From: Paramecium sonneborni
Taxonomy: Eukaryota > Ciliophora > Oligohymenophorea > Peniculida > Parameciidae
Assembly: GCA_905182985.1 (NCBI GenBank)
Contig: CAJJDN010000180.1
Span: 1 to 60,555 of the forward strand
Direction: 5' to 3'
DNA length: 60,555 nucleotides
The notes beneath the pieces are model-generated. The model was not told the DNA's origin. It saw only the letters and a program-made list of their open reading frames with translations, and searched no databases. The position numbers and the translations under genes were made by a program. This document shows, piece after piece, positions 26,801-38,530 of the stretch (the stretch's first letter is position 1; every line of letters begins with the position of its first letter).

Positions 26801-29800
26801 GCCATCAATGTAAGTTGAGCTTTTTCAGCTGCCTTAGCTGCTTCAGGTAGTTTATTTTTATTTAAAAAGATAATGATACTTTATTCAAAATATTTTCCTG
26901 AATAATATGAATTAGCAGCTATAATTTAATCATTAAGCTTATTTTCAAATAAAATTGCTGCATCTTGAAAATATTTTCTATAAGCAGAATAGGCTTAATC
27001 AATTTCTATTTGATTGAATTAATTATTTTCTTGTTATTAATTTTTTAATATCTTGTAATACATTTTTTTTTGCTTTCCTTTTTCAAGAAACACTTAAGCT
27101 TAACATAAATCAATCATATATTAATTGTTTTGAGTTTTTTAAAACATTTCAATGCTTAATCATAAAATTACTTTTCAAAATATAAATATCCTTGCTTTTC
27201 CCATATCTAAGTATTGATTTCGATATCTTCTATAAATTTTTATTATTAAGCTTATTTTTGGTTGTTCATTTAAAATTTACATTCATTATCATTTTATTAG
27301 ATAATATCACAAACTTAAAGTTATTAAAATATTCTTTCAATTTCTTTTCTTTGAGTTGGATTTACATCATAAATATAAAGTCGTTTTTTAGTTCTTGTTA
27401 TAATTACATATAAGGCTTTAAGTTCTTCACAGATACTAGAATAATCATTAATATTTTTTTTATTAATTCTTTAATTAAGTNTATCGAATAAATTAGTATA
27501 CCAATCATTTTATTTAAATGAGGAATTTAGGAATAATTTTATTTATTTATTAAAAGTATTAATGAATTAAGTTCTTGTCCTAATATAAGAATTACATAAA
27601 TCTTCTAAATTATGTTAAATTTTCATCTAAGGTAGTTATTTAAATATATTATTTTGAGATTTCTCAATGAATTAGAGTTCTTCTTTTAACTTGGAATGAT
27701 TTATTAAATTATTCTTCTTAGCATAATTTAGTACTTCTAAATAAAAACAACTATTATCAACATCAATTCTTAATAATGAAATACATTTATCGATATTAGA
27801 TAGTTTTAATTAAATAATAGCTGCCATCAATGTAAGTTGAGCTTTTTCAGCTGCCTTAGCTGCTTCAGGTAGTTTATTTTTATTTAAAAAGATAATGATA
27901 CTTTATTCAAAATATTTTCCTGAATAATATGAATTAGCAGCTATAATTTAATCATTAAGCTTATTTTCAAATAAAATTGCTGCATCTTGAAAATATTTTC
28001 TATAAGCAGAATAGGCTTAATCAATTTCTATTTGATTGAATTAATTATTTTCTTGTTATTAATTTTTTAATATCTTGTAATACATTTTTTTTTGCTTTCC
28101 TTTTTCAAGAAACACTTAAGCTTAACATAAATCAATCATATATTAATTGTTTTGAGTTTTTTAAAACATTTCAATGCTTAATCATAAAATTACTTTTCAA
28201 AATATAAATATCCTTGCTTTTCCCATATCTAAGTATTGATTTCGATATCTTCTATAAATTTTTATTATTAAGCTTATTTTTGGTTGTTCATTTAAAATTT
28301 ACATTCATTATCATTTTATTAGATAATATCACAAACTTAAAGTTATTAAAATATTCTTTCAATTTCTTTTCTTTGAGTTGGATTTACATCATAAATATAA
28401 AGTCGTTTTTTAGTTCTTGTTATAATTACATATAAGGCTTTAAGTTCTTCACAGATACTAGAATAATCATTAATATTTTTTTTATTAATTCTTTAATTAA
28501 GTTTGATTTATTTAATTTTCACTTTTCCATTTTGATTTATTTCAAAAGAATTTAAGTCTGATTCTTAATTTTTATGTTCTATAATGATGATGTTAATAAA
28601 TACTTGTTATTTAATTTTCATAGATCATTTTATCTTAAAGTTGATCTTCAATATCAATGCACTATAATAATTCCCATTATGATTCTAAAAATTCATGTTG
28701 TGCAAAAAAATTATACATAATGACATCATCAAATTCTAATCCTTTAGCTTAAAATATAGTAAAGACTTAAGCATCATCAAGAAGTTATGGTAATTTCTCT
28801 TTTGCTTGTTCATCTCTTACAATCACAACTTAATTATATCCAAATTCAACTTATTAACAATCATCACCAATATATTCATCTTTTAACTTAGATAACATTA
28901 AATTTAGTTACGATTTCATAAATATTTAAGGTTTTGGACCTTAGATATTTGATATTTCTTTAGCTAACTTATCAATAGAAAATGGAAATAATAATTCTAA
29001 AAGTCTAACAATACAATTTGCTAATTATAATATACTATTATGTGTTCTAAAATTGATCATTAATTTATGAACTTAGAATTATTCAACAGTATTTATACCT
29101 ACCTTTTTTGTATTTCTAAATTGCTATTCTAAATCTTCAAATCTAAATCCAATTCCTTTAAGTATACTTTAAGCAGCATCTCCACTATAAACTACTTTCT
29201 ATTCAGTTAATCTATTGAAAAGACCTATCATTGCTTAAGGTATATCCTATACTTCATCAATATACATATTATGTAAAGGAAAGAGTAATATTGGATTATT
29301 TTCCATGTTAAATAACATATTATTCACTATATCTATCTAATCAATATATAGGTTATCATTTTTCCATTTTTCATAATCAACATATACTTTATATATGTTT
29401 TATATTTGTTACTCTGAAAAGTTATTTGAGACTCTTTCCTTATATTTTTGTATTGGAAGAGCATAATTTGAATATTTATATGAAAATTAAGATCCTTTTA
29501 TTAATGAATTTATTTAGGTCCATATTAAAGAGGCTGAAGCATACGATTCTTTATTTAAATTAATATTTTATTTTTTAGACCAATATTTTTCATAAAATAA
29601 ATTAAATGAAATCTCTGGAATATTAATTTTCTAATTACTATCTAAATTATCAAAATATTTGCTTATATTAATCGCATTATAAAATTTAATACCTACTTCT
29701 ATTTAATATTTCTTTTTGAATTTTTCAATTCTGTCTTTTGAAAAATATGGAAATTATAGCTTTTAATCCATCAAGATTAACAAATTTAAAGTTGATAAGA

Positions 29801-31286
29801 AACATGGAAACTTTAAAGTATTCAAATTTTAAAAATCTCCTTAATTCTTTTATATAAATTAAATATTCTATTTTTTATCATTTATCTCTTACACTTCCTC
29901 ATCCTTTAATATAGCATTAATTATTTCATTATCAGTAATACAATTTTCAATTTAATTATCATTTAAACTATCCTTTTTAGCTTTAATAACCATTTCAATA
30001 ATTATAAATTTTAGTTTTTGATAGTATTCCTCAACTTTATCAACTAATTTTTAATTAACTGTTATAAATATATTTCTTATAGAAATATCTTAATCATCAT
30101 AATCCTTAACAAACACTTGTTCTTCTAAATTAAGAAATTTTCTTCTTATTTTCTATTAATATTATGAAATAAATATTGTTAATGCTGAACAAGTTGTTTT
30201 ACCAGTTCCACTTCTACCAATAACTAAACAATTCTCTTAACTCTCTATTACTTTAGATTCCTCTTATGATAATCTAATTTTGAAAACAGGAGACTTTTAA
30301 AGAAATTATATAAGTTTCTAAGACAATTCAAAATCCTAATATTATTTAATAATATTGTAATTAAAATAAGCTATTTCTTTAATCTTTTTAGCTATCAACT
30401 ATTATTTGATAAATATTTTATCTTCATACTATTTTTTTGATTCATTATAATATAAATCATTTAAAGAACACCTCATTTTCTCAAAAATTAGAGGCTTCCA
30501 TTATTAATTTTAATTGGAATTAAATAACAATTAAGGCCATCCTTTGTTTTCTGGGTTAAATAGATATTGTTAAGTTTTTGAATTTGAAGGTGTTTTGGGA
30601 CCTTAAAAATATATAATTTATTATATTACTAATACAAATTATCTTATTTTAAATCCAATTAAAATTTTATTATAAATCTAATTAATAATTTAAAGCTGAA
30701 TTATAAATTTCTTGCTATTTATAACAAAAAAATATATCTAAGAAAGTTATTGTGTGTTTAAGTTCCTAAAGCAAAAGGTTATTTTTTTATTCTTTCTCCT
30801 GTTTATCATTTTTCAATCCCACTTCAAATAATATATAGTAGTTTTGTTTATGAGCAAACAAAAAAAAACATTAATACATGTTATCATAAGGCATTTACAA
30901 GATATTCAATAGTTCTTTAGATTAATTACTTTCAAAATGCCCGTCTGTTATCATTAATAATGATGTTAGAATAGATTAAAGCTTTTAATGTTGACATATT
31001 TTAACAAAAAAATTAACTAAATATTTTCAATATCTTTACCTGGAATATAGTAGTTCCATAAAGAATGTTGTATATCATCTAATAATCTCTAGATTTTAGT
31101 TGTATTTTAATCATTATTAAGCTCCTGATTCAATAGTTGATACAAGATTTCTTTTGCAGAAACCTATTATTTTTTGTTCATCTTTTATTAAGTTTTTAAA
31201 TAGTTGAGCAATTTTGTTTTATAAAATTTATGTAAAGAAGAGATGTCTATTGAGTTTTTTTTTTTAGATGTACTTTATTTCTGCAT
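23827..31286 (-). CDS. TRANK1-like protein with UvrD/Rep-type SF1 helicase core and TPR-like C-terminus
   Basis: Starts at ATG 31286 and ends at TGA 23827-23829. Introns: 31017-31039 (23 nt), 30602-30635 (34 nt), and a possible frame-neutral one at 24074-24097. Motifs in order: Walker A GRSGTGKTT (about residue 338), motif II DEVQD (about 658), GDAAQSI...GFRFEDL, a motif IV-like LMINFRTHNSI, and motif V QAKGLEFDDV. DEVQD followed by GDAAQ and GFRF is the signature of TRANK1-like proteins, a UvrD-family helicase core with helical repeats. The C-terminal third has TPR-like helices (for example LPEAAKAAEKAQL). Bases 26460-27480 are repeated after an N as 27482-28502; removing one copy gives 6381 coding bases, 2126 residues, no TGA in the lines checked. 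Substrate and role are unknown in ciliates. Helicase activity is inferred from intact motifs. Confidence 0.85.
26460..28502. repeat. Direct duplication of 1021 bp around an N (27481), inside the helicase gene
   Basis: Bases 26460-27480 and 27482-28502 have equal length and agree at every stretch compared, flanking a single N at 27481. The 1022-base offset shifts the reading frame; codon phase above the upper copy matches codon phase below the lower copy only if one copy and the N are removed. Same pattern as at 2336 and 10161. Confidence 0.92.
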
Positions 31287-31986
31287 TTATAATTAAATTA
31301 CGATTTAATTGAAATTCCAAGTAATTTATAAAATTTAGAAAATCAAAACTTAATTAATTTTATAATTATACTATTATATGTTAATCGTTCTTTTCTTCTA
31401 ATTTGAGAAAAAAAGAAATTAAATTTCAAATTCTATTTAAACGAAGTTACTTTACTGTTTTTAGTAAAAAAGAGAAATTTTGTAAAAAAATACAAATGGT
31501 TGATATTTATCTTCATACAATATATTTTTAGTCGTAAAAAGATTGTAATCTTATATCTTAATTAAATTTAATTTATGGATATTATTTATGATAATTTTAA
31601 TCTTTAATATGAAAGATAAAAATCAATCAACATTAAATTTGACTTTCAAAAGAAATAGTTTAAAAAATCATCTAAATTGTTATTTTAAAGTTTGTTTTTT
31701 TATAAAAATACTTTTGAAAATTGATTTAGATATAATTTGTAATATAAGTTAATTGGAATCTAGTAAATAAAGAATGAAAAAACTTTTGGTCAAAATGTAT
31801 GATTTAATTTATAATATTAAAATGAACACGTTTTGGAAAGTTGAATTCTGAAATTAGTTTATATAAGAATAAATCTATTTTAAAAGAGTTGTTGAAAATG
31901 GATAGAGATAAGTTTAAGAAATTAGAATTAATTAAATGTAGTGTTTAGTTATGATTGGATTTAAATATAATAAAAATAATATATAA
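31287..31986. other. Divergent intergenic spacer
   Basis: About 700 bases between the divergent starts of the helicase gene and the RanBP2 zinc-finger gene. No coding frame, RNA gene or notable repeat is seen. Presumably carries both promoters. Confidence 0.5.
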
Positions 31987-32450
31987 ATGGCTTAACAAAA
32001 AGGAAAGAATAAGATAAATCATAGATAAAGGTAGGGTGATTGGATTTGTAGTAATTGCAACAATATGAATTTTGCCTTTAGAGATACTTGTAATCGATGT
32101 CATGCTATGAAGAATGTGAAAAATAATGAGAATAAAGGATTCAAATCTGCCCTATTTTTAATTGAGAGTAATGGAGATATACCTCCAATATCAGATAGGT
32201 CAAATAAATCATCAGGTGAAAAAACAGATATTGGAACTAATTAGTTTTCATTTGATAAATTACCTTCTATGGAACCAATTTTAAAATAGATAACTAAAGA
32301 AACATGTATAATCAATTAAAATATGAAGAACCAAAATATGATTTGTTTGAGTTTGAATGGCATTGCTAGTAATGTTAAAAGATAAATTAATACTACAAAA
32401 TTCATTGTGTAGAATGTGGAGCTTAAAAGTACAGAAAATCTACGATTTGA
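31987..32450 (+). CDS. Small protein with two RanBP2-type zinc fingers
   Basis: ATG 31987 to TGA 32448-32450, with one 23-nt intron at 32306-32328, gives 146 residues. Finger 1 (about residues 18-43) reads GDWICSNCNNMNFAFRDTCNRC, the W-x-C-x2-C-x10-C-x2-C pattern of RanBP2/ZnF_RBZ domains. Finger 2 (about 118-140) reads WHCQQC...HCVECGAQK. These fingers bind single-stranded RNA or ubiquitin in other proteins; RNA binding is the likelier role because of the N residues within finger 1, but this is inference. The intron is needed to bring the two fingers into one frame. The next gene (cyclin) starts 163 bases downstream on the same strand. Confidence 0.82.
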
Positions 32451-32613
32451 GCTATAACAATAAAATTTTGATTTTATTCTGATATTTAAATTGTTTTTTG
32501 TATAGAGTAAGATTTAAAGAAAGGAAATAGAGATAAATAAATACTTGTTAATCTTAAGATGATCATATGAATAATTAATTAATATAATTTTATTAATAAA
32601 AATTTAACTGTTA

Positions 32614-33748
32614 ATGAAGGACATCTCAAAAAGAATCTTTGAAAAAGAAAATTAAGCAGAAGTATCTAATGATCCAAGACAATAGAATAAATCATTAACT
32701 TAATTAGTATCATTGACAATGATAAATAATACTCGAAGTATGATATGATATGTAAAACTTCATTAGAAAACGAATTTAAGGGTATAGACATAAAGAATAA
32801 TAATATTTCTAATAGACCACTTGTATTTTGTAAACCTGAGTAGAAAGTATAAACTAAAACTATTTCATATCCATTGAATAAATGTAGTGAAGCTCAATCA
32901 AAAGAATTAAATAATTTAATATTGAATTATTCTGAACCTATTTTAGAATACTATTAATAATTAAATGTATACAATTTTATTTTTATTTTAAGATTTAAAC
33001 TCCTAAAAATAGTTTATAAAATCATACAATAAATACTAATTTAAGAGCTAAAATGATTGATTGGATGATTGAAGTTCTTTCATCGTATAAATGCAAGGAT
33101 TAAACTTTTTATTTATCAATAAGGTTGATGGATTTGTATTTATCTAAAACAACTTTAAAACATGTTTCATCAGATTTACATTTGATAGGAGTTACCTCAA
33201 TCTTTATGGCTTGTAAATATGAAGAAATTTACCCAGTAAAATTACAAGTAGTCCATGAAAAAATAGCACACAAAAAATTAACAAAGGAACAAATAAGAGA
33301 AAAAGAGGCTAATGTGTTGTAGGTTCTAGATTTTAATTTAAATGGAACTACCATATTAGATATATTAACAATGGTTTTATCAATATTAAATCTTCATTAT
33401 TAGTTATATGATGCAGCTAATTTATTAGCAAAACTAGTATATATTAAAATTATAAAATAGGCTTTATTTTATTATGAATTTGTCAATATGTACTCTTATT
33501 TAGAAATAGCATGTGCCGTATTAATTATTAGTACAAAGACTATAGAATAGATTGATTAAAGTTTATCATCAGAAGTGACAATTCCGCTTATTATTTCTAC
33601 ATTGAAATTAGATTATATAGATTCAATTAAATGTGCTAATTAATTACTAGAATTCTCAAAAGGATTTGAGAAACAGTTTCCTAATTTAGAAAATCTAAAG
33701 AAATTCAGTAAGTTTCAAATTTCAGATATCATGAAAACATAGTTTTGA
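32614..33748 (+). CDS. Cyclin (A/B-like, two cyclin folds)
   Basis: ATG 32614 to TGA 33746-33748 with introns 32707-32738 (32 nt) and 32967-32992 (26 nt) gives 358 residues. Both introns are required for frame. The cyclin box starts near residue 120 with LRAKMIDWMIEVLSSY, where R and the MIDWM core match the A/B-type cyclin helix 1 (R..L.DWL.EV). It continues with LHLIGVTSIFMACKYEEIYP (helix 3) and a second, more diverged fold with LDFNLN and YLEIACAVLIIS. The N-terminal 120 residues are polar and low in structure. No clear destruction box was identified in the first 30 residues. Expected role: activation of a cyclin-dependent kinase. Confidence 0.9.
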
Positions 33749-34130
33749 TTATATTACTTTCATTTATTTTTTCGAGTTCTTTAGATTATAAATAAATAAA
33801 ATTTACTCCATCTTAAAGTCAAATGATTACTAATTGACATAATTATTGGAAAGAAAAAGAATTGTAAAAAATTGCACATTAAAAATAGTTAATTTTTTGA
33901 TTAAAATTAATACATTAAAAATAGTTAATTTAGTAATCAAAATTAATACATTAAAAATATACCATTTACTAAATTTTAAATTATTTGTGACATTCTTGAA
34001 CTATTTTATTTAAAGAGTAATATTGAAGCTCAGCTCTTTATATCAAAATAACTAATTAATAAATATGAATAAAAATATAAGAATTTTCTTTTTTTAGAGA
34101 TTTAAACTTTGAATATTATAATTATATTTT
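33749..34130. other. Convergent intergenic region with short repeats
   Basis: Lies between the stop of the cyclin gene and the stop of the helix-turn-helix gene. Contains the 36-bp tandem repeat at 33876-33960 and otherwise only AT-rich sequence without an open frame. Confidence 0.6.
33876..33960. repeat. 36-bp tandem repeat, about 2.3 copies
   Basis: Units begin ACATTAAAAATA at 33876, 33912 and 33948. The first two are near-identical over 36 bases; the third is cut short. Located between convergent genes, with no sign of coding. Confidence 0.8.
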
Positions 34131-34870
34131 TCACGTTCTTATTTAAGTATATGGTAAAGGATAATACTGATTTTAATATGGTTGTTATGTGTAGGAATAG
34201 TATGGGATTTATTAGGAAAGCGAGTCAAATTCTTATTTGATTAATCCTTGAGGTTTTGAATCAACGATTGATTTAAAAACATATTATGTGGAGATCAATA
34301 AGTTCTGAAGGATGGACTAATACATTAAATTAGGATAATTCATATGAGATGCAAGTTCAGAAGTGAATTATAAGCATTAAGATTGTAAAAGTGAATTTTA
34401 TTGGTTCGCTAATGCTGTTTGATCAAGTATCGACGGCTGTTTGTCAACGTATATCTAAATACAAAATGACTAAAAAAATACCTATTGAATATCAGATTAG
34501 ACACTTAAAGGTTAGATTTACATAGTGAAAGGATTTACAACACTAATTTTAAGAATATTTTGAATTTTTAACTTCTTCTTTCTAGTTTCTTTTTTTCCTA
34601 TACGTCCATCTTTTTCATAAGTCTTGAATATTGTTCTTACAGTACAATACTTCAATTACAATTTATTAGACACCTAAAGAGATATTAATTGAAAAAGGGA
34701 TAATAAGGATATAGATGATGAGAGTAAGAATAGTGATTTTGTTATACCTCTTGAAGTGACAGCTATTAATTCAATAGCATATCAAGTACTTGTTTTCTTT
34801 ATTCACATTCGATTTTTTGATATTATTTACTTTTCTTTGGTTGGTCTTAAGTATTGATGGATTTGCCCAT
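34131..34870 (-). CDS. Helix-turn-helix (homeodomain-like) DNA-binding protein with a 74-nt intron
   Basis: ATG 34870 to TGA 34131-34133; removing 34674-34747 (74 nt, GTATAAC...CTTTAG) gives 666 bases and 221 residues in one frame. The N-terminal third carries a homeodomain-like helix-turn-helix: RKQVLDMLLNQQLSLQEVSN, then LKYCTVRTIFKTYEKDGRIG and a basic tail KKETRKKKLK. This resembles the HTH modules of Tc1/mariner-type transposases and of small ciliate DNA-binding proteins; there is no DDE catalytic region. The remaining 130 residues are Gln/Tyr/Ser-rich and low complexity (for example QQPYQNQYYPLPYTQ). A transcriptional regulator is likely but inferred. The intron is two to three times longer than all others here. 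Confidence 0.72.
34674..34747 (-). other. 74-nt intron or retained insertion in the HTH gene
   Basis: On the minus strand it begins GTATAAC and ends CTTTAG, interrupting the helix-turn-helix between LQE and VSN. Its removal is the only way seen to join the two halves. Every other intron in the window with coordinates given here is 20-34 nt. It may be an ordinary but long intron, or a short intron carrying a retained TA-bounded insertion. Confidence 0.6.
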
Positions 34871-36879
34871 ATTTTAAGAATCTTTTGTAATTATTATTTT
34901 AAAAAAATATTATCTGATCAGATTTGGTTTTTAATTTAAAAAAAGATTCATTAGTGATTATATAAAAAATGAGATTTTAAAATATATTATTAAATTTGAG
35001 GTGTGTATTTTGAATTCAAAAAGCCTATGGTATAACCTACTTGTTGTTTTTACAGATATCATATTTTGTTATAGACATTTCATTTTATTTTGTGTCCTCC
35101 AATATTTTTGCAAGAATTTATAGAACAAAATATTTAAAATTATTATGAATATATGATTCTAAAAATACCATTATATTAACCATGAAAAAATAAGAAGTAT
35201 ATAACTTCAGTTTAAAATTTGGAAGAATTCATTAAAAATAATTGAATTACCTTTAAATAATTTATTGATTAAGTTTAAATATTTTATCATACTGATGGAT
35301 ATGATGTTAGGATCAAAGAATTTATTTATATTTATAAATTTGACTAAAGACTTTACTTAACAAGAAAAATAAAATAAAAAAATAAATTAAATTAATTTAT
35401 AATCAATTACAATATTAATTTGAATACTGCTGAAAATATTTTATACATAACAATTTATTGTCTATATAAAATTATAGAAGTAGATATAAAAAGTTAATTA
35501 ATTTTAAAGGATCAAAGAAATTATCTAACTTTATAATGAGAAAGGAAGAAGACATTTCAGGGAAAAAAAAGTTAGTAAATTTTATTAGAAAATAATAAAA
35601 TTTTTTATCCTATAAATATTAAATGATAAAAATGGATTAATTTTTATACATTATTTAAAATGAATTCACTTGTTCTATCATATAGTCTTATAAATATTAA
35701 AATTTTCAAGTTATAATTATTTCATTCTTTACTATAAATTTAAATTTCATCTAAAAATTACAACTTCGTATGTAACTTTTTCTAACCATAAATTTATACA
35801 TAAAGCATGAGAATTTTGATTACAATGAAAAGGCAATTCTCTAGTACTATTATAGAACTTCTTGATATCTTTTTTAATGCTTATTTTCTTTTATAATATC
35901 TATAATAACAATAAAATACATTAATTTAGGTTAAAATAATAACTCCATTAGTAATAATAATAATTATAATATTTCATCTTTTAAATATTTTTGCTCAAGT
36001 GATTTCGAAATCTAATAATTGATTAAATTCAGTAAACATATTCATAATAGCAAATTTTCCTTTATCTATGTTAAAAGGTTTCAGATATTATTAGAAGGAA
36101 TTCTAAAAAATTATTTTTTAAAACTTATTATATAATACATAAATTTGTATTAAATCTAGGCTATTAAAAAAGGAATAAAATTATAGCCTAAGTCTTATGA
36201 ACTAAAATTTCTAAACCAGCGTAGTTATTTGTCTAATAAATTTTAACTTTTAGAAGGAATTATTAGCTGTTAAATGAAGAAGCAAGTATATATTTTATGA
36301 TTAATTTATTGGTAATTTAACAATAATTGGAATTACAAAGGAACTATAATCCACTTTAGCACAATTCTTTAAATAATATCATCGATATAATAAACATGAA
36401 TGAATTAGTTATTTTTAAATTTGATATTTTATATCTTTTTCCTTCAAAATTAAATTTTGTAGTGTTATAAATAATTTAACAAAAGAAGATGATATTTTAA
36501 GAAATCTAAGTTTTCTATAACTAACCCTCTAAGTATTATATGTAAAATAATTACTTTGTTGTATGAAAATTGTATCCATTAATTAGGTTTATTGGCAAAG
36601 TCTTAGAAATTATTAATTAAAAATAAAAATTTTGAATTTATCATATAGAGTTTAATTTGAGTAAAAGAAAACGAGATAAACTCCTCATTAGTTATGATTT
36701 TATAATTATCGATGGATTTATTTATTTATAAACTCACCTATAAATATTGAATTATCAATGAAATTTATTTCAATAATTTAGGATGGACAATGTGTGACTA
36801 GGAGAATAATATAAATTATTCTAGTTAGTAAATATAGTCTAAATTCTGTTATGATAATAAATAAGAGGGATTATAAAAA
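34871..36879. other. Two-kilobase region without a recognisable gene
   Basis: Between the HTH gene start and the stop of the EGF-RING gene. TGA is frequent in every frame on both strands, and no motif, signal peptide or repeat stands out. It is the second large gap after the left end. Decayed coding sequence or retained germline DNA cannot be excluded. Confidence 0.5.
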
Positions 36880-38273
36880 TCATTAAAGTTCTTCTGGTTT
36901 GAATGGCCTTCTGCATGTTGGACAACTCTTAAGTCCAACTTATTAAACTCCCCATTAATGAATGCACGAATTATGAAATAGATGACTACATTTAACAAAT
37001 TTATTTACTTACATTCTATCGTTATTACAGCTTTATTTTTAGTATTAAGTCCTTCAAAGCATATTGCACATTTTTCTGGCTCATTTTCAATCTATTATTT
37101 TATATTATAAGATGTTTTACTTCGGGCTGTTTCTTAGGAACAACATTTGGATTATCAATTCCTTAATTTTTTTTCTTTCTTAAATAATAGATGATTATTA
37201 ATAATATAGTAATTGGAATAAGAGTAGTCGGAAGAATTATGTAAAGTAATTTATTAGTTTCATCATTATCATCTTTTTAATCATATTCATATATAACTGC
37301 ATCATCTTAACTAACCGCTATTGATAATTGAACAGAATCAAAAGTTTCAGTATCTTTGGCAATTGCAAACCATAGAATTTGTTATTAAACATTTAAATTT
37401 GATGGAATTTTAGTTGTAATTATCTGAGTTCCTTGTTCAATGAGAAAAGTGTGAAAATATTGTTACGTATAATCATTAAGTTATTATACAAGTGCCTTTG
37501 ATTTATAAATCCAGACTTCTAAACAGTTATTACTATTATCAACCTATTCAGAGTGTGTATCATTACTATATTAAGTCAGATCAATTCTTAATGTGTGTTC
37601 CATTAAAGGTTTAAGATTTATATAGAAAAAAGTGAAAGATGATGAAGTATTAAAATAGAATTATTTTTAAGTTCCCAATAATAATTGTTCAGCAATTTAA
37701 TGACAATCATTACCAATAAAAGAATTATAGCAACTGCATCCATTAGCCTTATGTTATAATAATTTATACCTCACATACTCCATTATTAGAACAGTCATTA
37801 TTACACTCCTCTTCAGAACTTCCACTAATTGAGATTTAAAATTAATTATCTGTATTGTTAACTCTTACAGATATATAGATATCTTGCAGTTCTGACTGTA
37901 ATTTAAGAAATCTATTCTTTCTGTTTTCTAAAGAACTAATAGAATATAATTAATATAGGATATACCTTATTCTATCGATCTTTTCTCCTTATTTATATGA
38001 TTATATCAGACTATCATTTGGGAATTATCCATAATCTGCCATTAGTATTAGAGAAGGATCATTTTATTTAAGATTAATTCTAACATAGCAATAAGATGAT
38101 AGGACATTTTTAATTATAAAAAGTGTTTCATTTTCATTGCTTATATTTTTCTACCATAAATTATTATATTCATCTAAGTCTATTTCGAAACTTGAGGCAT
38201 ACTTATCTGAGTTTTGTAATTAACTTCTTGTGATTTAAATAATTAAGAGAAAATTAAATATAGGAATTAACAT
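36880..38273 (-). CDS. Membrane RING-H2 ubiquitin ligase with EGF-like ectodomain
   Basis: ATG 38273 to TGA 36880-36882. Introns 37748-37769 (22), 37092-37120 (29) and 36986-37008 (23) give 439 residues; a further in-frame 30-nt candidate around the GTATATCC...CTATTAG stretch would remove 10. Order: signal peptide (MLIPIFNFLLII), ectodomain, an EGF-like module (CNNDCSNNGVC...GCSCYNSFIGNDC, about residues 153-182), more ectodomain, one TM span (about 334-356, LPTTLIPITILLIIIYYL), a basic linker, and a C-terminal RING-H2 (CAICFEG...ECNHLFHNSC...CPTCRRPF, from about residue 383). C-x-H-x2-H-x2-C is intact, so E3 activity at the membrane is expected. The architecture resembles TM-RING ligases of the RNF13/GRAIL type, with EGF in place of a PA domain. 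Confidence 0.85.
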
Positions 38274-38457
38274 TTTACTTAATTAATGAATATTAAATTA
38301 CATTATCATATTTAAATAATAATTATACACAAAATATAATATGTTTTCTCAAAATAAAAAACTATTTCCATTAATTAACGATCTTATCTTAAAAATGTAT
38401 TATATAGTAAATGATATTATTAAATAGTAAATTAGTAATTTATAGAGAGTAGTTCAT

Positions 38458-38478
38458 ATATAATAATAATAATAATAT
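38458..38478. repeat. TAA microsatellite
   Basis: A run of about seven TAA/ATA triplets in the 257-base spacer between the EGF-RING gene start and the stop of the upstream 199-residue gene. Low-complexity DNA with no evident function. Confidence 0.7.
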
Positions 38479-38530
38479 TAATTTACAAAAGAGGATGATG
38501 TAAATTAGAATTGTATTAAAATAAAACTAT

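Noticed and set aside
27192..28435. Two identical 73-codon hydrophobic plus-strand ORFs (27192 and 28214)
   Set aside because: Antisense to the helicase gene and duplicated by the contig overlap.
34131..34870. Tc1/mariner-type transposase
   Set aside because: The helix-turn-helix resembles transposase DNA-binding modules, but there is no DDE catalytic domain and no terminal inverted repeats; the rest is a Gln/Tyr-rich tail in an intact frame.
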